DNA of 64,000 nt from Hyperoplus lanceolatus (GCA_026929865.2 CM049397.1:28229198-28293197); one strand, 5' to 3'. Positions 37,102 to 49,940 are shown, counted from the stretch's first letter. Program-made: numbers and translations. The notes: a model not told the origin generated them from the sequence alone.

Positions 37102-37577
37102 ATGTCGGATACTTTGGAACGGTCCACGAAGGTCAGCTTGTTGAAGGAGCCCGTTGTGAGGAGACTCTGTGAGGTGTTGGACAAATCCAGCAGTAGAGGA
37201 TGGCGAAAACTTGGAGAGATTGTTGGCAATGACAGACGGTTCAAAGTCAGGTAGGCAGCAATGGATTCAGACTGTGTAAATTGTATAAATCACAGTAATA
37301 TTGTTGTTCAAACAAAAACAAGTGTGTGTGACATTCAACACGAGGCTATTATTTTCAATGACAATGGTATCATGTTAGAGTAATTACTGTAGGCTACATT
37401 AGTGCAAGTCAAGTACAGGGGTGGATTACTGCACGGGCACACAGGGCACAGGCCCAGGGGCCCAAGGGCTCAGGGGGGCCTTAAGCCAGAGATACTGATA
37501 GTAACTTTTCATGTTGCATAGTCAAAGTCAAGTCACTCATGTCAATAACAGGGTACAAAAAGGAATAGCCTAAATAT

Positions 37578-37610
<33 letters not shown>

Positions 37611-40600
37611 TATTTATCCTCGAGAGACCAATTGAGGGGTGACCCTCATTTTCAATGGTGTCGAGTTCAAACAAATTCCAAGGAAAAACAACAATGCATA
37701 CACAATATTCAATGCAAATACATCAAATACACAACAACAGGTGAAGAGAAGAAAAAAACAAAAAGCAAAAAAACAATTGAAACATTTACATAGTGGTGAA
37801 GAGTGGCAGCAATTAAAATGAAATTAAATGGGTGAAAGTACAATATAGCCTAATTAAAACAGTTACAGGTAGAGTTTGGCAGATTTAAGATAGTTTGTTT
37901 AAATTGATTAAAGGATATGAAGGTATTTAGTTTAATTTGTTGCTGTAAGTTGTTCCAGGAGTCGGGGGCACTGAAGCTAAAAGCTGAATATAAGTATACT
38001 CATTACAATTTAACAAGATAGAAATCATCATGGGCCCCTCAACTAGTATGGGAGAAATACAAACGCAAGTTAAAAACAACAGCATCAGTAGCTCTGTCTA
38101 AGGGGCTTCATGAGGGGCCTTGAAGGCCCCCTCACACATACAGAAATAAGCTTTCTATGTGGGAATTCTAAATTGTTCATAAAAAGTAGCTATCCACCCT
38201 TTATCTGTTGAAATGGGCCCCTCCATCATGGAACATGGGTCTGACCAATCTGTTTAAGAAAAATATGAATAATGTTCCTTCTGCATCTCAGGATTTGATA
38301 TAGCCTCTAAAATGTCCTCTCAAAGTGCACCAGATTGATGCATTTTTCTTTAAAAAGGTAAAAAAAAAAACGGGGGGGCATGTCCCCGGACCCTCCAACA
38401 GTATCCCAAAAACCTGTGGGAAAAACTGACTTTTTAATATGTTTTTCCATTAATTGTATGTAGAAAAGTGTGGAAAAGTCAGTGTACTGGCCTGGATAGG
38501 GAGGAGTGGGGGGGCCCTTTAAGAGTTTGTGCCCAGAGGCCCATTATCTCATAATCCGTCTATGGTCAAGTACTGTCATCCACTGTAAGGCAATATTAAA
38601 ATAATAGCCTACCTATATACTCACACAGGAGTTTTATAATAAAGGAATAAGAGATAACCTAATTTAGCCAATATAAAGTATATCGTGATATCAATAATAG
38701 CCTACCTTATACACCTATTTAGATGGTTAGCCTATGTAGAGGTTACAGCAGGGGTGTCAAACATACGGCCCGCGTGCCGGAACCGGCCCGCGAGATGATT
38801 TGATCAGGCCCGCGACCTGTAGAGCATAAATGAGTATGCTCAAATTCTGAATTCTGAGTATGTCAAAAAAAAAAGTAAGTCTCTAGCCCATTCCTGTGAG
38901 GAGTTATGAATTTTTAAAGAAATAACCGAAATGCTCACTCCTGCCGCTAGGGGGCAGCCTAAATAAAAAAGCACATTTTAGCAACGTGGGAAATGGTAAA
39001 TGGCAATCCTGCTTCACCGCTATTAATGTTTCCTCCAGTGCTTTATGGCAAAGTAAAAACCAAAAAAAAAAAAATATATATTTTTAGTACATTTTATTTT
39101 ATTACTTTTTAATAAAAATAAAACTATTTTTATTTTTAGTGCTGAACAATTAATGTACTAGCAAGCGCGGTGTGTCTGCGGCTCTGTGTGCGCAAAACGA
39201 GCAGGAGCATGCTAGTGTAGGCCTACAAGATTTATTTCCTCATTTTCAATTCTGCTTTATTTTTATGTTTTAAATTGGGAAAAACGAATTCCAAAACAAC
39301 CAATAACCTCTGTATTTAAAAATAAATCAAAACAGTAGAAGTTGCACTTTTATTTAATTGTATTTTGTACAGTCTGCATGTTTGCACAAAATGTGTCCCT
39401 GTACATATAGCAAACCAAATTGGACAACTGTAAGGTCAGTGCCTGTTGTATTTGTGTATTCAAATAAACAGTTGTTTATTTCATTAGTGCACATTGGCAT
39501 CTTTGAGCAAAATACCCCCAAAATTTTTCTCCTATTCCCTTGGCCAGCAGCAACCTTTACTAAGACATTTCCTGGGGGCTACAGAGACCCCTTGTGATCC
39601 GTGATAATGTAGGTTACAAATGTAGGCTGAGTGATAAAGCATATTACTGAAAAACAAAGTTCGGGATTTAGAGTTATTTTGCCATTATTTTACTGGTCCG
39701 GCCCACCTGAGATCAGAGAGGCTGTATGTGGCCCTCCAACCAAAATGAGTTTGACACCCCTGGGTTACAGGTTATTTCAACTATATGTTTGAAAGGTGTA
39801 TCAAATATTTATTGACAAATTGAGAGTGAGAAAGCTTTCACATAAGAACAAAAACTTAAATTCTAGTTTTTGCATGTATGAAGTCTTTTAATTACCATCA
39901 AACCACATTAATAACCTAAGCATGTGTCAACAACACACTTGCCAAAAGAAAATCTGAAGTATGACGTGGTGCTGTCTATCTCCAGCTCAGACGACATGGA
40001 GATGTGTTCCCTGAAGGTGCTGGAGCTAGAGGGCAGCCCGAGCCGCATGCTGCTGAGGCTGATGGGAGAGCGCGGCTGCTCCACCGGTCACCTCATCGAC
40101 TACCTCCAAACTCTGGGGAACTCAGAGGCCGTGCAGTGCCTCAAGCCACCAGGTAAAGTAAAACCACCCCCCCCAGCTTCTAAACCTGTTATTATGATCT
40201 CAAGTATTCAAACTATGTGGATCTTTGTTATTTGTGTGTTGTGGTTCTGCTTTAAAAGGGTGGTGTGAACTTGTGACACTCATTTTATGGTGGTGTTGCA
40301 TGACACTAACAGCAAATTACACGGCCAGTTTACAGTCCATACGATCTTGTCATTGCAATATGATGATGTATTTTCTCCAGAATTGTATCATGGGTAATCT
40401 GATACGAAAGGTGAAACTGCAGCTTAACACTTTTGGGGAACTAAATTATTATTTTTTTTATATATATACAGTATTTGTGTGATGTATTATTATTATTATT
40501 ACATGTCAGCTTTGTAACCCGTCTGAAATTACTGTGGCAATGTACGTCAAACTGAGATTTTAACATAAAAGTCTTATCAATGTACAGCCTTACAGATCCT

Positions 40601-42398
40601 CATTCAGCCCCAGTCGGTGGCTCTTATGTGTGGACACAATCTGCGCCTCAGCTGCCACGCTGTGGGCCAAACTCCAGTACAGTACCAGTGGTTCAAGACC
40701 AAGGAAGAGGTACCAAATTGCATTCATTAGTTTTCATAATTTTCCCCTAAATTTCGTCGTATTTTTGTCCTTCTGCCAAGTATCTGTTGTTTAACATTTA
40801 TCCTTGTAAATAACTATCTATCACTATCACAACCGCAGGTGCCAAACAGCTGTTCTCCTGACCTGGTGATAAGTCCGGTCCATCTAAAGGACGGTGGCTT
40901 TTACATCTGCAGAGTCAACTGTGGAGAAGCTTTTGAATTCAGCCAGTGGGCTCAGGTGGACGTCCTGAATGTCGCCGTGTCTAGCGGTAAGATATTATAG
41001 AAGTTTAAGTCTCAGCTGTTTCCTGTTATGTGTGCCGAACATACAGGACAATTGAATCTCTAACTCTATTGTTTTTCCCACCTCCAGGGCAGAGCTACCA
41101 TTCCTTAGAGGGTCGGCTGAGGTTGGCCATCCAGCCTCAGCCCCAGCGGCTTCATGTCGGGGAGAACCTGCAGCTGGAGTGTGGAGCGGTGGGCCGGCCC
41201 ATCCCTCGATACCAGTGGCACAGGAACGGAGTCCCCATCCCCAACGCCACTAAGAGGAGACTCATGGTGAGTAGGGGTTATTAGAGAAGTTTATCAGATG
41301 TTTAGAAATGCACTGATCCACAAATGATCAGTTCTGACCCAATACATATAACGGATATTAACCTATACCGATTCTGTCCGATATCATAATAAGTATAAAT
41401 GTTTTTGATGGTGGTGATAGTATGTGTAAGGTTTTAAAGGCTTAAGCATCACAGCAAATAAAAAAAGTATAAATAGGATTAAATGTATCCAAACCCATTT
41501 ATATGAAGTGCTTTGAACGGCTTCAATACAGACGTGGATCAGTAATCCTTAACAAGGTTTTGAAAGTCTAAAGAAAATATTTCATTTGAAAGTGCAAGAA
41601 TTTAGAACCTGACACCTACTGTATATTGTATTGGACCGGTCCCACCCTAAATAATTTTTTTGTTACGTAGATTCATGTTTTTGTCTCTTCTTTGGGAAGT
41701 ATTTTCTCTATTTTTATTACAAGGCATGAACTGGTAGCTGTTTGGTTATGAAACAATGACCTTTTGCACATCACTTACTGAAAGTGTTGATAGCTACTAT
41801 TGTTCACTTATGGCACAGGTTTTAGGGGACCCAGGCTTAATAACAAAGTGTCTGTGCATTTCAGATCCCTCAAGTGATGCAGGATCAGCATGGCAGGTTT
41901 CGCTGTGAGATCAGCGGCAGCACAGAGAGGATGTGGACCAATGAAGTTTCAGTTTTGATAGGTATGTTAGACTTTTCTGAGATCGTTAATAACGTTAATT
42001 TATTAACAACCCAGTAAAACCAGCTCCGTCGTCATAACGTCTGAGTGATTATTTTTGCTCTGTTCCCAACTGAAAGTACCGAGGATATCTGTCGAGATTT
42101 CAGGAGCAATGGAGTGCTCTGAAGGTAGAGTTGATAGGACTGGGTGAAAATTAATGGGGCCTAACTGCATGAAAAAGTTCATCATAACTGTTCCTCTTAC
42201 CGCATGTGGGTCCTGATTATTCTTACACTGATTATTCTTCTCACACTAAGTAGCATGGGGCTCACAGGGTTTGATCTCCAGCTATCACATGCATGATTTT
42301 TTTTCACTATGGATGTATTCTATATTTTCCTTATTGTCAACAAGTCCCATGCAAAAGACTAAAACCAACTATGAACTCATTCTTCCAATCTAATCTAG

Positions 42399-42449
<51 letters not shown>

Positions 42450-45400
42450 CTAATTAGTTGATTTGTTTGCATGAAGCTAAATACTAAAAGCTAAATACCA
42501 TTCTTCTTTACATTACTGCAAATCTTCGTATTCCGTTTGACTTACAGTATATTTTTGTTCCTATATCTAAAGAATATTTCTCCAAAATGTTAATTTTATA
42601 TGATTCTAAAGATTTTGTATTTTTTTGATTGCTAGATGATGTTTACGCCATAGGAGGAGGTAAGAGTAATCGTATGTCTATACATTGATATTCAAACATC
42701 TATTTTACTAACACAACACCTGCTAAATGATTTTGTTTTTTCTGTGACTTTGCAATTTTAGATTCCAGTGATTTATTCCTAAATAGTATCCCAGAACAAC
42801 TATATGGTGAGTGTCTTTTCAACTAATTTAAAATGTATTAATGCAAGTATTCACAACATTCTCTACTGTAGGCCTTTTCTACTTGTTTTAGTGATTCATG
42901 TGGCTGCTGCAGAGTTCATCTTTATGTCAACTGTGGCTCCTATGTGTCTGATATTGTTATCTTTGTCCGGATCTGCCTTCAGTTACCCTCTCAACATAAT
43001 CCAATATTAAGAAACTTAGCTTTCTTATAACAGATGATGTAATAAGCTATGCAGGTGGACAACAATATACCACTTTAGAGCAATATTAAGAAAAGGAACC
43101 ATTAGAAGCCTCCAATCTGGTTTTATGTTGCAGCGTAGATCGCATACATTTTGTTTTATATTCTCTGAAATATCACCCACTTCCTTCCTGTCTGCATTTC
43201 TTTGTACCGTAATTGTGATTTGTAGCACCACTATATAAATGACACCACTGGTGTACAGTATAACCGCTCACATCTATATTGTTTCTTAAAGGGGAATTAT
43301 TTTCTGGATTGAACAGTATTTATTTTATAAAAAAGTAAAACAAAACAAAAACTTAATGAATTGACAAGAATCCACATTGAGCCAAATAAGATGGATCAGT
43401 GTCACTGTTTTTACAGTGTGTTTTTCTCCCTTTCTTTCCCCAGCGACTGACAAAGTGGCCCTGCTGATCGGCAACCTGTCTTACAAGAACCACCCGCAGC
43501 TCAAAGCTCCCATGGTGGACGTGTACGACCTCACCAACCTCCTGCGCCAGCTCAACTTCCAGGTGGTTTCACTGCTGGACCTCACAGAGTCTGAGATGAG
43601 AAACGCTGTGGATGAGTTCCTGCTGCTGCTACACAAGGGGGTCTATGGTATGTTGAGATTACATTCTAGCACTTTTAAAAACAATAGTTCACAACGTGCT
43701 TTGACAGAGGAAACAGAAGCACATTAATCAAATACACATACAGTATATACATTAAAGGACAAATTCAATAAACAAAATTAAATTAACAGGTGATCGGGCA
43801 TGCAGACAATGAGAAACACGATTAAAAAAAAAGATGTCTTTACATAAAAGCTAGTCTGTATAGGTTAGTTTTAAGAAATGATTTAAAAGTCCCTGATTCA
43901 GTTGTTCACTCTTGGTGTTTTTAATTAAACTTGCAGATTTAAACACACACTTCCCTCTTAAGGTCTGCTGTACTACGCCGGTCACGGATACGAGAACTAT
44001 GGCAACAGTTTCATGGTGCCGGTCGACGCACCCAACCCATATCGCTCCGCCAACTGCCTGTGTGTGCAGAGCATCCTCAAACTGATGCAGGAGAAGGAGA
44101 CGGGCCTCAATGTTTTCCTGCTGGACATGTGCAGGAAGAGGTGAGTCCTGGAGTCAATGGGTTGTTTCTTTAAGTTGAATTATTATATTCAACTGGGATT
44201 TGACTGATACTCTTATATAAAGCTGTTTAAAATACATATAGGTAAAAGTAATCATGAGTAGGGAGCGTTCAGACCCACTCTTCCTCGTAATATTAATATT
44301 ACATGGGTAAAAACTGAGTAACAACATCTGAGAAGAAACTTCTTAAAGAGAGCTTTACATTGTGTACTTACCATATCATACGACACAAACTATTATATAA
44401 ATTATTCCAATATATGTCCCATCATTTAAAATCTGATGTTGGAAATTATTTTCTCTGTAGCATAGAGCTGTTTAGGATTGATCACAATTGTTTTCATACT
44501 TTTTTTTTTTTACACTTAGATCTTTATTGACTTTTTCACAGTAACATGCCAGTTATAGCAGCATTATATCAACATCTGCAATTAGGCGATGGCAAGAAAA
44601 ATAAAATAAAAACAAAAAAGGAAAAAACAAGGAAAAAGAGCAAACTGCCTGGGAAGTGCCTTCTTATATCCTGAGGTTGTAGTTAGTTATAAGTTTCTGT
44701 TCCAGTCCAATGTCTTCATTTTCTGACAATTCCAAAAAACATGTGAATGATCAACATCATAAGACGCACATTCCCGCCAACATTTCTGACGTTTGTGTAG
44801 CTGTTTACTTTTCATTATTGGTGTTAATAAAGAAACGAATCACATTCTTCCATGAGAATTCCCTCCAAGTTCGAGAATTGGTGGATGAGTGATGTGTCCT
44901 CCACATATCATGCCAGTTGTTTTCATACTTTTATTCATTTTCCAGGAATATCCACGATGAGAGCACTCCTAACATCGTCCTGAGGGTAACGGCCAACATT
45001 GTCTTTGGATACGCCACGTAAGTTTGAAAAACATCAGCTAATAGTTCAGAACTTAAATTTAGTTTTTCTTTCAAGAATATTAATCCCTAATTCATGGTTT
45101 TTGGCGTGTTCAGGTGCCAAGATGCCGAGGCGTTTGAGCTGAGCTCCAGCGGCTTCACCAACGGAGTTTTTGTCAAGTTTCTGAAGAAGCGACTGCTGGA
45201 CGATGAGAAGATCACCGTGGTGCTGGACAGAGTCGCAGAGGGTGAGAGAGGAACGCAAACACAATATGTAGCAACATCATAACAGTAACAGCCTTCAGGA
45301 ATATCATATACAGTACTGTATGTATGCACCGATAAGGTTATTTACTGCAGTCTTTACATACCGTCTTTTTTAATCAATAAAATCAATTCAAGTGCAACCC

Positions 45401-48167
45401 AGGCAGCACTTCATACAATTAATGTTTCACTAAGAAGACTATTTGGTTACCACAAAGGGTTATGATTAAAACTTTACAAGACCATTTGTCAGTTCTTAGC
45501 TCACCACAGAATGCATTTCAGTTTATTTTATCGATTGAGTGTAGTGAAGTTAATTAAAGGAAGCTTGCTCTGCATTATTATAAATTGTTTTGCTTATGAG
45601 CTAATGGAGTTTCATTTTAACTGCAAGTTTAATAAAGGTTTAATGACTTGAGGTTGCTGTAAAATGGACCTAGTATTAAACCATGTTTAGGATATGGGCT
45701 GGATATGTTTAAATGTTAGCTCAGGGTAGTAAATTAATAATTAATCCCAGCATCCCTGCAAAGATGCAAATGCTTTTGGTTTCAACTGGAGCGCTGGATA
45801 ATCTGTGAGGTGTTTCAGTTCAAAATGCTGACATGTTATTTGTCTTGTGTGCAGACATGGGTCAGTTTGATGCCACCAAGGGGAAGCAGGCTCTGGAGAT
45901 CCGCAGTAGTCTGTCAGAGAGGAGAGCCCTGAGTGATCCTATTCTGCCCGGCGACAGTGCTGACCTCGCTCACGCTCACAGCCGCCAGTGGGCAAAGGCT
46001 CACGGTGAGTTTCTATTATTGGCCTCGAAAAAAAAAACATTTTCCTACGACAACTCAGTGAGGCTAGCTCAGTAAAATGTTGACTCTGGTTAATGGAGGC
46101 CTCGCTCGTCCACCCCGCTGTTGTCGGAAACTCAACTGTGTTGTTGGTGATACCCGATGACATTATCACCTCTTCCATCAGCTAATGAAAAAATACATTT
46201 GCTTATGGAAACAGAAGCCACTAGCTTTCACTGTGAGGAAAAATGGCCCCTTGGCCTTGGGGATCCAAATCACTGATGTGAAAAAAATGTTTGTGTCTGT
46301 GTTTTGTTTCTCATTCCAGCGCTTCCTGAGAGTATGTGTCTGGACTTTGACTGTGGGGCTCAGATCAAGTTGGGCTTTGCTGCAGAGTTCTCCAATGTGC
46401 TCGTCATTTACACTCACATCGTGAAGAAGCCCGAGGACATGTCCTTCTGCCAGGCTCACGTCACAGACTTCTCACTGGTCAGCAAGTTGTTATTAAGAAA
46501 GAGTAGACCATTTTTATAATTGCCCACCAATCTAACAGGAACCTTGTAGATCTGATAATACTCTCAGATATCTCTCTCAGATATAAGGCCATTTGCAAAA
46601 AATGCAAAAAATAAAAGTGTGCTATAAATGCACCTGAACTAATTTTGAGTGACGTACCATATCTGTGCATATGTGTCTGCCAACTGCCTCTTGTCCTGAC
46701 TGCAGGATCTTGATGTGGATCCTAAAGAGATGAACAGAGAGACTCCAGAGGAGACGGGGATCTACTTTCTGTCGAGCAGCCTGCCGCAGCACTGCCTCTA
46801 CACCAGAGTCAGCTCACTGCAGAAGCTCAGGGTAAAGCACAACCTCTTTAAAAAACCGAACAACAGCTACTGTATGTGTTATATAAATGTTACATCATAC
46901 AAAGGAAGCCATCCGTGCTGTGATTAAACAACAAGACTAAGGGTCAGCGGTTGTCCTGGGGGCTCTGTGAGGCTGCACTTAGACACAGCAGTGCTCGCTG
47001 AAGAGGTGAATGGAACCGTCAGCATCCTATCACCATCACAGTGCTAACATGTTGATGTTAAGAAGCTTCAATGTTTACCATGTTCATCTCCATAGGTTAG
47101 CCATGTTAGCATACACTAGTTAGGACCAAACACAAAGTACAGTGACAGCCAATGCTGGTGGGCATGTAGTTAGTTGCAGTAAATGTAGATATTTCAAGAT
47201 ATTTACGGCATTGTCATATATGTATAGTAAAACAGGCAGTTGCATTTTACAACAAAATTCTTACTTTGTTTGTTCTTCACACTTGGAAAACTTAAAACTA
47301 ACATTTACTAAGATATGACAAAATAATGCAAAAGTGTGTACATGAAAAAAGAAACGGAGACAAAATCTGAAGGAAATTGTTTTAATAGCTGTTTAGATAC
47401 TTTAGTCTGAAAGAGACCAACATTGATAAAACTACTGTGACAAAAAAACTGAAATTGTCAACATTAAATGGCAATCATCTACTTTTTATTATTTCATTCA
47501 TGTTCACTCAACATAGAATATCTATTGTTCTCTGATCATGTGTCCATCTGGAAAGTATCTGGTTAAATTCATCTCAAGACGGGCGACTCTGGGTGACAAA
47601 AACAAAATAAATCCCATTGTGTGCCTCACTACTTAGTCTTCTTCTAACCCTTACATTACACAGGAGGAGCTTGTCTTCACTGTGTGCCTCCAGGGAACCT
47701 TCCCGGCCATGGACGACAGCCCCGTCCATTGGACAAAGAGCATCGACATCGGGAAGCCTCTGATCGCCCGGCTGGACCTGCACCGTGCCGTACGGAGGAA
47801 CAGCTGCCTGCAGACGTGCATGATGCCCCACAGCCCGTCACACAGCCCCTGCCACAGCCCCGGGCCCGAGCACCACCTACACCTTCACCATGGGATGGGG
47901 CACCACCAAACCCAGGACTACAGCCGCCTGTCGCCCCAGCAACACTACCTGGATGTGTATGAGCGTCTCCAGGGTGCAGTGGGAGGCTATGGGGATTCTT
48001 CATACTATGATAATAACTTTAGCCAGTCTCACTATGAAGCAGGGTATGACTCGGCTGTGGGGCGTCCGCGCTCACCGGGCCGGCACAGCATCCCCATAGA
48101 AACCACCGATGACATCAATGAGCTGACCACTGTGTTCATCAACAGTCTGCAGCTTCAGCAGCAGTGA
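37102..48167 (+). CDS. malt1: MALT1 paracaspase
   Basis: Sixteen exons: 37102-37250, 39986-40152, 40588-40709, 40839-40986, 41088-41266, 41865-41961, 42636-42659, 42762-42806, 43444-43647, 43963-44140, 44946-45017, 45114-45241, 45855-46004, 46320-46477, 46706-46831 and 47664-48167. They sum to 2451 nt (816 aa); human has 824. MALT1 is the scaffold and Arg-specific protease of the CARD-BCL10-MALT1 complex, which drives NF-kB in immune receptor signalling. Order: death domain (exons 1-2, CSLKVLELEGSPSRMLLRLM), two Ig domains (exons 3-6), an acidic linker encoded by microexons, the caspase-like domain from DKVALLIGNLSY, and the third Ig domain. The catalytic pair is His386 in YYAGHGYE and Cys435 in LLDMCRKR, 49 residues apart as in human (H415/C464). 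The TRAF6-type motif TPEETG is kept. The C-terminal tail is His/Ser-rich. Intron 1 (2.7 kb) carries two hAT-like elements. Confidence 0.96.
37416..38564. mobile_element. hAT-like non-autonomous transposon A (malt1 intron 1)
   Basis: A perfect 8-bp target duplication, GTCAAGTA, lies at 37408-37415 and 38565-38572. The ends CAGGGGTGGATTA and TAATCCGTCTATG are imperfect inverted repeats (9 of 13). G/C-rich subterminal blocks (ggcccaggggccc; gggggggccc) mark both sides. No transposase is visible. An unrelated LINE fragment is nested at 37566-38000. Confidence 0.8.
37566..38000 (-). mobile_element. LINE 3' fragment with (TTTA)n tail, nested in hAT A
   Basis: The reverse strand reads like a LINE RT C-terminus (FSAPDSWNNLQQQIKL near 37960). 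On the plus strand it begins with (TTTA)n at 37576-37606, then acttttatttatcctcgaga. It is 5'-truncated and non-coding. Confidence 0.6.
38749..39762. mobile_element. hAT-like non-autonomous transposon B (malt1 intron 1)
   Basis: Perfect 14-bp terminal inverted repeats, CAGGGGTGTCAAAC and GTTTGACACCCCTG, flanked by a perfect 8-bp duplication GGTTACAG (38741-38748 and 39763-39770). Length 1014 bp. Subterminal cggcccgc / ggcccacc blocks are typical of vertebrate hAT (Charlie-like) elements. The interior is AT-rich and I see no transposase, so it would need one in trans. Confidence 0.92.
42401..42448. repeat. (GT)n microsatellite
   Basis: Twenty-four GT units in malt1 intron 6. Confidence 0.97.
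43034..43054 (+). other. Candidate cassette microexon in malt1
   Basis: A 21-nt segment bounded by ttataacag| and |gtggac, starting and ending in phase 1 like the two microexons before it. It would insert DDVISYA without shifting frame. It resembles microexon 42636-42659 (both begin atgatgt). The donor is weak, so use is uncertain. Confidence 0.35.
44504..44916 (-). mobile_element. 5'-truncated L1-like LINE insertion with 16-bp TSD
   Basis: A perfect target duplication TTGTTTTCATACTTTT lies at 44488-44503 and 44917-44932. A poly(T) run at the left marks the reverse-strand poly(A) tail. The reverse strand encodes the L1-type RT C-terminus: REFSWKNVIRFF, then CWRECASYDVDHSHVFWNC (in another frame). 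About 410 bp, dead on arrival. Its right edge is 29 bp before malt1 exon 44946. Confidence 0.88.
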
Positions 48168-48220
48168 GAGAAATAAAGAAACAGCTGCTAGATGATGATG
48201 GATATTTCTCAGAGGAGAAG

Positions 48221-48752
48221 AGGTGCAGTGTGTGTAAACGACATTGGTGTTTTTTAGAACAGACTTGGTATCATTGGGATATAATATTCCAATGTATGTT
48301 TACTTAGTGTATAATCTGGCTTGATAATGAAAGTTGTTTACCTTAGAATGTGCGTTTTAAATCAACATAGGAGTGAGGCCGCTATGTTGCCACGCCATGT
48401 TTCTACAGTAGCTCAGAACGGTCAAACTTAATGGCCATACGCGTTTTTATATATATTGATGGGTGTCTGCCGGAAATGCACCTGTTGGAACCCGAAGAAG
48501 AAGTACTATAGAATAAATGACTAAACACATCTTCACGTCATCACTTTATATTGTGGAAAGACTTGAGGCAGTTTTGGACGATGCCAACTTTAGTAACTAG
48601 ATTCTTGACCTTGAGGGCCACAGTAGCTTCTGTAAATTCTCCGCAAAGGGAGAGTTAGCCAGGGAGCATTGTAATCTAGAGACGGAGCGTTGCAGTCTAG
48701 AACTTTAACCACTAGATGATGCCAAAATTCTCCTGTATTATACACTGTACCT
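48221..48752. mobile_element. MITE-like element, copy 2 (malt1 3' UTR)
   Basis: Ends AGGTGCAGTGTGTGTAA (left) and TTATACACTGTACCT (right) form imperfect inverted repeats. The interior is homologous to 6680-7178 in the same orientation, with shared taccttagaatg, tgtttctaca, gggtgtctgc, acatcttcac and ccttgaaggcc/ccttgagggcc. It starts 54 nt after the malt1 stop codon. Confidence 0.75.
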
Positions 48753-48914
48753 TTTTAAATGTTTTATATTTATCCAGAATACTGCTGCTCTTTTCTGTTA
48801 CATGTTGTGACTCAATAAGAGTTTTTAGAATATTATATTTTACAAGGTATTAGCATTATTCGCCTCAACAAGCTGTACACTGACTTTTGTACTTGAATTT
48901 TAAAGAATGTTGTA

Positions 48915-48920
48915 AATAAA
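48915..48920 (+). terminator. Polyadenylation signal, malt1
   Basis: AATAAA in tgtaaataaatag, about 750 nt after the stop and downstream of the MITE. Confidence 0.5.
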
Positions 48921-49936
48921 TAGAAGAATACAATTAGGAGAATGAAAAAGTATATTTTGGTAAAATGCAATAATTTCACATCAAAGTCTTAATGCTGCAA
49001 CCACATTTTGAAGAGGTGTTTATTGAATTGATTTATTTATCTGCCTTTTGCCAAAGAGCAAATCAATGATACTGTTTGGCAAATTGTCACGATCAGACCT
49101 GTCAAATTTCTTATTTAGCATTATAACAAAAACTTTTTTCTTTTTTTTTGTCCAAGTTGGAATCGTACTTCATTACAACCCCATAAAAAGTAGCCAAATG
49201 TGAACTAATTAAAAGGACATTTCGATTTAGAAGATAACGGGTGAAGCAATCTGCACACATGGCCGAGCATGGCTGCAACTTTAAGAAATGCAATGTAAAA
49301 ATGTCTTTATAGCCTATCACTGGTCTAAAAAAAAAATAATAGGAAAGTGAGATTAATTAACCAGAGGAGAGAAAGTGATTATTAAAAACTTTGACAATGG
49401 ATTGTCTGCTTCTACCCCCTGAGAATATTTCAACAGAGCTATTATGCTATTCAGTGAACTTGACCCTGTGGCCTGATAAGCACACACACAAAATGCTGCT
49501 CGACACTACTTACTGTTTATTCATTTCTACATGTGACAATTGTGCACATGCAAAGTTAATCTCCTTATGTGAGAAATCATGAGTCCTTTGCCTGGATGTC
49601 CCAAACAGGGATTAAAAACTTTCCAACAAAAAATAATAAGTTGGCATAACTTTAACTTTTTGGAAGTCTTAGAATGTAGAACTCAAAACATTTTTATACT
49701 GTTTTTTTTTATATCTAATGAAAAAAATCTAATAGAAACAGAATTTTTGGTCTGGGAATATGCTCTAAAAAGGCAAATTGTGAGAAAACATGTAGTACCA
49801 ATAACAGTAGTTGTAGATAGTTTCCTCTTATGACTGTTTTCATGGGGGCAGGCAGGTCGTGACCTTTAGCTGCAAGTATAGGTCACCTTGTAGGAAGCTC
49901 CACTCTAGAAATACAATAACATGATATATTCTATCA

Positions 49937-49940
<4 letters not shown>

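Noticed and set aside
41290-41860. Possible MITE in malt1 intron 5 (gatccacaaatgatcag, gatatcataat)
   Set aside because: I could not find paired inverted ends or a target duplication, so I do not call it.
47677-48003. Reverse-strand ORF opposite the last malt1 exon
   Set aside because: It is a shadow of GC-rich malt1 coding sequence; the plus frame matches the MALT1 third Ig domain and tail.
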